Shown: positions 17,452-20,738 of the stretch, one piece after another
How positions within the stretch are numbered: the first letter of the stretch is position 1
How the letters are laid out: each line of letters begins with the position of its first letter
Virus record (IMG/VR): IMGVR_UViG_3300025407_000157
Location: 1-20,738 of that record
Source: a virus
Reading direction: 5' to 3' (one strand)
DNA length: 20,738 nucleotides
The notes under the pieces: generated by a model
The model's input: the letters and a program-made list of their open reading frames with translations, nothing else
What the model was told of the DNA's origin: nothing
Databases searched by the model: none
Position numbers and translations under genes: made by a program

Positions 17452-17655
17452 ATGGAAAACAATAGATTAAATAATACCGTAGACCAGTTCTTAAGTCCTA
17501 AACAGGTTAAAAGAACATCTAATGATGGTATGGAAAGAGAAGAATGTGATTTAGTAACAGGAGAATGTTATACAATCAGAGAAAAAGACGGAATTGTAGA
17601 AAGAATAAATAAAAAATACGTTACAAACGACGGTAGACAATTATTACAAGATTAA
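17452..17655 (+). CDS. Small conserved-looking protein with a CDLVTGEC motif, function unknown
   Basis: This 67-residue soluble protein has a basic N-terminus, then EREECDLVTGECYTIREKDG, then IVERINKKYVTNDGRQLLQD. Two cysteines spaced C-x6-C lie in a turn-like DxxTGE context and could form a disulfide or metal site, though one pair alone is weak evidence. The compact pattern (acidic Cys turn, REKDGIVERINKK, DGRQLL) looks under selection. It starts after an A/T-rich leader containing TATTTATA, 32 bases after the hub gene, and is followed after 3 bases by the coiled-coil protein, so the two are probably co-transcribed. I do not recognise the family. Confidence 0.7.
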   Translation: MENNRLNNTVDQFLSPKQVKRTSNDGMEREECDLVTGECYTIREKDGIVERINKKYVTNDGRQLLQD

Positions 17656-17658
17656 GCC

Positions 17659-18315
17659 ATGTTAGAACAAAAATTACAAGAAGAATTAAATCGTTACAAA
17701 GCCATTAACACATATGGTAAAACGATGATAATGGAACAAGCAGCACCTCCTCCACCGGCACCTGAAGATGCACCGGCGCCAGACGCGGGAGCACCTGCAC
17801 CTGACGCAGGAACTCCACCGGTAGACCCAACAGCAGGAGCTGCACCAACAGACCCAAGTGCACCAGCACCTGCGGGAGCTTTACCTGAATCTGATACACA
17901 AGAATTAGATATTACTGATTTAGTTGATATGACAAAAAGTATCAAAAAAGATTTGGAATCACATACACAAGACAATAGTTCTGTTATGAATAAAATGGAT
18001 GATGTTTTTACTAAACTTAATGATTTAGAATTAAAACTTGGTGAAATGAATCAAGTTATTTCTAAGATTGATGAGTTAGGTGCTAAGATTGAACAAATGA
18101 AACCAGAAACTCCTGTTGAAAAATTGGAAATGCGTTCATTAGATTCATATCCATTTAATCAAAATCCTAAGGAGTTTTTCAATCACAAACAAGATGAGAT
18201 GAGAAAAACAGGTAAAAACGAGTATGTTTTAACTAAAGATGATGTAACAAATTACGATTCACAAATAAACAAGTCATTTAATCCTCAGGAAGAAGAAGAT
18301 GAATATAGGTTCTAA
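17659..18315 (+). CDS. Pro/Ala-rich linker and coiled-coil protein, unknown function
   Basis: This 218-residue protein has three parts. Residues 1-27 form a charged helix. Residues 28-75 are almost only Pro, Ala, Asp, Gly and Thr with PAPDAGAPAPDAG-type repeats, an extended flexible linker. Residues ~82-147 form a predicted coiled coil with heptad-spaced Leu/Ile/Val/Met (DLVDMTKSIKKDLE, MNKMDDVFTKLNDLELKLGE, QVISKIDELGAKIEQM). The acidic C-terminus contains SYPFNQNPKEFF and ends in EEEDEYRF. It suits a multimeric virion or assembly scaffold component, but no family was recognised. The linker DNA is markedly richer in G and C than the rest of the window. Its end overlaps the next gene by 17 bases, so the two are likely translationally coupled. 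Confidence 0.72.
   Translation: MLEQKLQEELNRYKAINTYGKTMIMEQAAPPPPAPEDAPAPDAGAPAPDAGTPPVDPTAGAAPTDPSAPAPAGALPESDTQELDITDLVDMTKSIKKDLESHTQDNSSVMNKMDDVFTKLNDLELKLGEMNQVISKIDELGAKIEQMKPETPVEKLEMRSLDSYPFNQNPKEFFNHKQDEMRKTGKNEYVLTKDDVTNYDSQINKSFNPQEEEDEYRF
17740..17883 (+). repeat. GC-rich low-complexity Pro/Ala/Asp codon tract
   Basis: This tract encodes the PAPDAG-like linker of the coiled-coil protein. It is locally GC-rich in an AT-rich window because Pro, Ala, Gly and Asp codons dominate. It creates open frames on the opposite strand that are not genes. Confidence 0.75.
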
Positions 18316-18670
18316 AATAAAGTTCTTAATAGAACTTCAAAATCAAACTAAAATTAATCATTGGCAAACTAAAAGTTATGCGAGACATAAAGCATTTGAC
18401 AAACTTTTTGATGGTTTAATTGATTTGACGGATACTTTCGCAGAAGCGGCAATGGGAAAATATGGTAGATTTAAATTAGAAGAAGATGATAAAACAATCA
18501 ATCTTGTCAATTTAGGTGAATTGGATTTAAAAGAAATGTTAGAAACTTCTAAAGATGCTTTAATTCAATGGACCGAAGAATTTGACCCTAAAGATACTGA
18601 TTTAATGAATATCCGTGATGAAATTTTGGGATTACTTAATAAAATAACATATCTATTAACATTAGAATAA
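18299..18670 (+). CDS. Dps/ferritin-like four-helix protein
   Basis: This 123-residue all-helical protein has the Dps ferroxidase-type pattern: INHWQTKSYARHKAFDKLFD then GLIDLTDTFAEAAMG. His21, His30, Asp34, Asp45 and Glu49 line up with the H-H-D-D-E iron ligands of Dps. The spacings His30-Asp34 (4), Asp34-Asp45 (11) and Asp45-Glu49 (4) are as in Dps; only the first interval is three residues shorter (9 instead of 12). Two more helices follow (DLKEMLETSKDALIQWTEEF; MNIRDEILGLLNKITYLLTL). It is shorter than typical Dps (about 150-170). Dps stores iron and protects DNA from oxidation; in phages the role is unknown and it could be purely structural. The start overlaps the preceding gene by 17 bases, so it is read from the same late transcript. 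Confidence 0.66.
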   Translation: MNIGSKIKFLIELQNQTKINHWQTKSYARHKAFDKLFDGLIDLTDTFAEAAMGKYGRFKLEEDDKTINLVNLGELDLKEMLETSKDALIQWTEEFDPKDTDLMNIRDEILGLLNKITYLLTLE

Positions 18671-18687
18671 AAAAAACATAAATAAAA

Positions 18688-19737
18688 ATGCAATCAGGTT
18701 CAGCAGCAATAATAGCTTCAAACGCAACTACAGGTTCTTTATCGTATATTGATACATTAGTATCAGGTGCAACGGCTCAAGGTCTATATCAAATTACAGT
18801 AGATAGTCGTTACATGAATATGACAATGGCGAGTACATTAATAAATGTATATGGATATAATGTGTTCCAACAAAATAGTTACAATGGTACAGATAATGAT
18901 TATGTAATTAGTTGGTTACCGGCACCGACCCCTACACCAACACCAAGTAATACTCCAACAAATACACCAACACCTACTCCAAGTGTTACATCAACACCTG
19001 CAGCACCAAGTCCAACACCAACACATACGGCAACGTCTACAATGACACCAACACCAACATTAACACCGAGTTCAACGCCATCAGCTCACGTTGCAGGTTT
19101 GGATTTTACAATAGAATGGTGGATGAAAGTTACAAACTGGACATCACCAACATATCACCCAAGACCATATTCACTTGGTACAGCTCCAGCACCTAACGCA
19201 GTATCGATAGAAGGTGGAGGTGACCATATATATTGGTGGACAGGTTCAGGATATCAAGTGGATTTTGCTGGATTAGGTCTACAAAATAGTACTTGGTATC
19301 ATTTTGCGGTTACAAGAAACAATGGTCAGTTAGCAATATATGTAAACGGACAAAGAAAGGCAACATCAACATATAATAACGCTATACCATCAGGAGGTAA
19401 TGTTTTAATGATTGGTGCGGAACCTAACGGAGCGAGTGCTCAAAGTAATGTAAATGGTTTAATGACAAACTATAGATGGAATACAAGTGTTAAATACACA
19501 GGAACATCATTCACAGTTCCAACATCACCATTAACGTCTGATGCAAATACTAAGTTCTTAATGTTGGCAACTGATAGTGGTCATTTAACAACAGATTCAT
19601 CTACTTACAATAGAACTATTACAAACAACGGAGCAACTTGGAGTTCAGATTCTCCATTTGTAAGTGGAGGTGGTAGTGTGAATTTTGCAGGAACAGGATA
19701 CTTTACAGTTCCGGCTTCTTCAGATTGGGATTTATAA
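18688..19737 (+). CDS. Virion/adhesin-type protein: N-terminal domain, Pro-Thr linker, LamG-like lectin domain
   Basis: This 349-residue protein may bind cell-surface or environmental glycans. Residues 1-77 form a small domain (AQGLYQITVDSRYMNMTMAS ... GYNVFQQN ... DYVISW) that probably attaches it to the virion. Residues 78-133 are a PTPTPSNTPTNTPTPTPS-like linker. Residues 136 onward are a concanavalin A/LamG-like fold: GLDFTIEWWMKV, WYHFAVTRNNGQLAIYVNGQ, LMIGAEPNG, SNVNGLMTNYRW, FLMLATDSG. The last ~24 residues (GGSVNFAGTGYFTVPASSDW plus DL) are what normally precedes the DFTIEWW strand in this family, so the domain appears circularly permuted, or a second repeat is cut short. It ends in tandem stops (TAA TAA) ahead of a terminator. 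There is no signal peptide. The lectin class is sure; the ligand is unknown. Confidence 0.74.
   Translation: MQSGSAAIIASNATTGSLSYIDTLVSGATAQGLYQITVDSRYMNMTMASTLINVYGYNVFQQNSYNGTDNDYVISWLPAPTPTPTPSNTPTNTPTPTPSVTSTPAAPSPTPTHTATSTMTPTPTLTPSSTPSAHVAGLDFTIEWWMKVTNWTSPTYHPRPYSLGTAPAPNAVSIEGGGDHIYWWTGSGYQVDFAGLGLQNSTWYHFAVTRNNGQLAIYVNGQRKATSTYNNAIPSGGNVLMIGAEPNGASAQSNVNGLMTNYRWNTSVKYTGTSFTVPTSPLTSDANTKFLMLATDSGHLTTDSSTYNRTITNNGATWSSDSPFVSGGGSVNFAGTGYFTVPASSDWDL
18919..19086 (+). repeat. Pro-Thr-Ser linker coding repeats
   Basis: Imperfect tandem ACACCAACACC-like units encode a linker of about 56 residues made mostly of Pro, Thr and Ser. Such a tract is prone to slippage and length variation between related phages. 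Confidence 0.8.
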
Positions 19738-19764
19738 TAAAAAAAAATACTTTTAAAATAATTG

Positions 19765-19793
19765 AACCCAGATTTTATAGTCTGGGTTTTTTT
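19765..19793 (+). terminator. Rho-independent terminator after the lectin-type gene
   Basis: A perfect 8-bp stem AACCCAGA (19765-19772) / TCTGGGTT (19781-19788) with an 8-base loop is followed by a T-run ending at 19793. It closes the late structural transcript before the gp32-like gene. Confidence 0.9.
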
Positions 19794-19800
19794 ATGTATA

Positions 19801-19811
19801 TTATAGTATAA
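19801..19811 (+). promoter_or_regulatory. Promoter-like 11-mer TTATAGTATAA before the gp32-like gene
   Basis: Identical to 3726-3736. It follows the terminator by 7 bases and ends 26 bases before the ATG, so it is well placed to start transcription of the gp32-like gene separately from the structural genes. The sigma factor is unknown. Confidence 0.45.
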
Positions 19812-19837
19812 CAATTTTAATAATTAAATTTTAGACT

Positions 19838-20680
19838 ATGAGTACATTTGACGCAGTACTTGCTCAGTACGAACAAAACAAGAACGCCGCAAGCGGCAAC
19901 GCAAACAAGATGTCTTCTGAAGACAGATTAAAACGTTATTTCACAACCGTATTACCAAAAGGTTCTAAAGGTGAAGAAAGACGTATCCGTATCTTACCAA
20001 CTAAAGATGGTTCATCACCATTTAAGGAAGTATTCTTCCACGAAGTTCAAGTAGACGGAAAATGGGTAAAATTATATGACCCAGCACAAGAAGGAAAACG
20101 TTCACCATTAAATGAAGTAAAAGATGCTTTAATGGCAACAGGGGTAGAATCAGATAAAGAGTTGGCAAGAACTTATCGTTCTCGTAAATTCTATATCGTT
20201 AAAGTAATTGACCGCGACCACGAGTCTGATGGAGTTAAGTTTTGGAGATTCAAACATAATCACAAAGGTGATGGTGTTATTGATAAAATCTTCCCAATCT
20301 TCCGTAACAAAGGTGATGTTACCGATACTGAAAAAGGACGTGATTTAATCTTATCATTAGCTTTAACAAAATCAGGACAAGGTAAAGAGTATACTGTAAT
20401 CAATTCAGTATTAAACGACGACCCAAGTCCATTACATACAAATGCTGATGTTGCTAAAACATGGGTAGATGATGAATTAACATGGGCGGATGTTTATTCT
20501 AAAAAAGGTGAAGATTATTTAGACATGGTTGCTAAAGGTGAGGTTCCACGTTGGGATAGTAACAGCAACAAATGGGTATCTAATTCCACATCTGAAGAAA
20601 CTTTTGGTACTACTAAATCTTCAACACCAACAGTTGATCCACAAGATGACGCTGATGTTGATGGAGATCTTCCTTTCTAA
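19838..20680 (+). CDS. 32: Single-stranded DNA-binding protein (T4 gp32-like), zinc-free, SSB-like C-terminal tip
   Basis: This 280-residue protein coats single-stranded DNA in phage replication, recombination and repair. The core aligns by eye with T4 gp32: RRIRILPTKDGSSPFKEVFF (T4 [20 protein letters not shown]), DGKWVKLYD (T4 NGKWYIETC), RTYRSRKFYIVKVIDRDHES, KFWRFKHNHKG, IDKIFPIF. T4 gp32 binds zinc with His64, Cys77, Cys87 and Cys90; this protein has no Cys at all, although His68 is kept and the T4 Cys-Pro is Ser89-Pro90. The N-terminus lacks a KRKS-type basic LAST motif. The C-terminus is a Ser/Thr linker plus acidic DDADVDGDLPF, whose last residues look like the bacterial SSB tip. Arg codons are often CGT rather than AGA, unlike the large structural genes, consistent with high expression. 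No Shine-Dalgarno sequence is present. Confidence 0.9.
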   Translation: MSTFDAVLAQYEQNKNAASGNANKMSSEDRLKRYFTTVLPKGSKGEERRIRILPTKDGSSPFKEVFFHEVQVDGKWVKLYDPAQEGKRSPLNEVKDALMATGVESDKELARTYRSRKFYIVKVIDRDHESDGVKFWRFKHNHKGDGVIDKIFPIFRNKGDVTDTEKGRDLILSLALTKSGQGKEYTVINSVLNDDPSPLHTNADVAKTWVDDELTWADVYSKKGEDYLDMVAKGEVPRWDSNSNKWVSNSTSEETFGTTKSSTPTVDPQDDADVDGDLPF

Positions 20681-20691
20681 TTAATAATGGA

Positions 20692-20723
20692 GGGGTGGAG
20701 ATAACGTCAGAAACCCCATTTTT
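20692..20723 (+). terminator. Possible weak terminator after the gp32-like gene
   Basis: GGGGT (20692-20696) can pair with ACCCC (20713-20717) around a 16-base loop, followed by five T (20719-20723). The stem is only 5 bp, so termination may be partial, or the hairpin may act at the RNA level (for example as a control site). Confidence 0.4.
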
Positions 20724-20734
20724 AAAAACAAATT

Positions 20735-20738
20735 ATGG
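20735..20738 (+). CDS. Possible start of the next gene (cut by window end)
   Basis: ATGG at the very end follows an A-rich leader (AAAAACAAATT) like the other starts in the window and lies 11 bases after the weak terminator's T-run. Only one codon is visible, so nothing can be said of the product. Confidence 0.25.

Noticed and set aside
17694-17975. Antisense open frames of 64-93 codons opposite the Pro/Ala-rich tract
   Set aside because: Gly/Ala/Val-rich translations are mirror images of the GC-rich PAPDAG repeats; no start context and fully inside a well-supported gene.
18677-18684. CATAAATA, a match to the cyanophage-type late promoter NATAAATA
   Set aside because: It ends only 3 bases before the ATG of the lectin-type gene, too close to serve that gene as a -10 element; likely chance in an A-rich leader.
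1-20738. tRNA genes, CRISPR arrays, insertion sequences, integrase or attachment sites
   Set aside because: Looked for by eye on both strands; no cloverleaf-like segment, regular spaced repeats, transposase or recombinase motif was found.

Overview
The window is a late-gene block from a T4-like contractile-tailed phage (myovirus). Evidence for this is a tail sheath (gp18-like), a tail tube of 162 residues (gp19-like; T4 gp19 is 163), a gp26-like protein, a tape-measure candidate, large baseplate/hub proteins and a gp32-type single-strand DNA-binding protein. All genes lie on the + strand. The DNA is strongly AT-rich. Most starts have an A/T-rich leader and no Shine-Dalgarno sequence, and the gp32-like protein ends in DLPF like a cellular SSB tail. 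Together these suggest, but do not prove, a Bacteroidetes-type host. No tRNA, CRISPR array, insertion sequence or integrase was seen.

Layout. 1-2849: tail sheath, with its true start left of the window, closed by a strong hairpin terminator. 2850-3155: a 306-base gene-free region with an 18-bp palindrome that contains a sequence of the bacterial chromosomal parS (ParB-binding) type, a second palindrome, two sets of direct repeats and a promoter-like pair. 3156-3644: tail tube, then a terminator. 3746-4628: gp26-like protein overlapped by a short +1-frame ORF, arranged like a frameshifted tail-assembly chaperone. 4648-6579: tape-measure candidate. 6609-17419: three tightly packed baseplate genes, namely a 1567-residue protein, a 108-residue LysM/gp53-like protein, and a 1930-residue protein with a hub-like module and a possible C-terminal double-psi beta-barrel. 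17452-18670: a small unknown, a Pro/Ala-rich coiled-coil protein and a 123-residue Dps/ferritin-like protein. 18688-19737: a virion or adhesin protein with a Pro-Thr linker and a LamG-like lectin domain whose first strand seems to lie at the C-terminus. Then a terminator, the gp32-like protein (19838-20680), and the beginning of another gene at the right edge.

The sheath and tube form the contractile tail. The gp26-like/frameshift product probably helps tape-measure and tube assembly. The two giant proteins and the LysM-like protein build the baseplate and central hub. The LamG protein may bind surface glycans. The gp32-like protein serves replication and recombination. The most unusual points are the parS-like site between sheath and tube, the candidate programmed +1 frameshift, the Dps-like ligand pattern in a phage late operon, the permuted-looking LamG domain, and a gp32 that has lost its zinc cysteines and gained an SSB-like tip.
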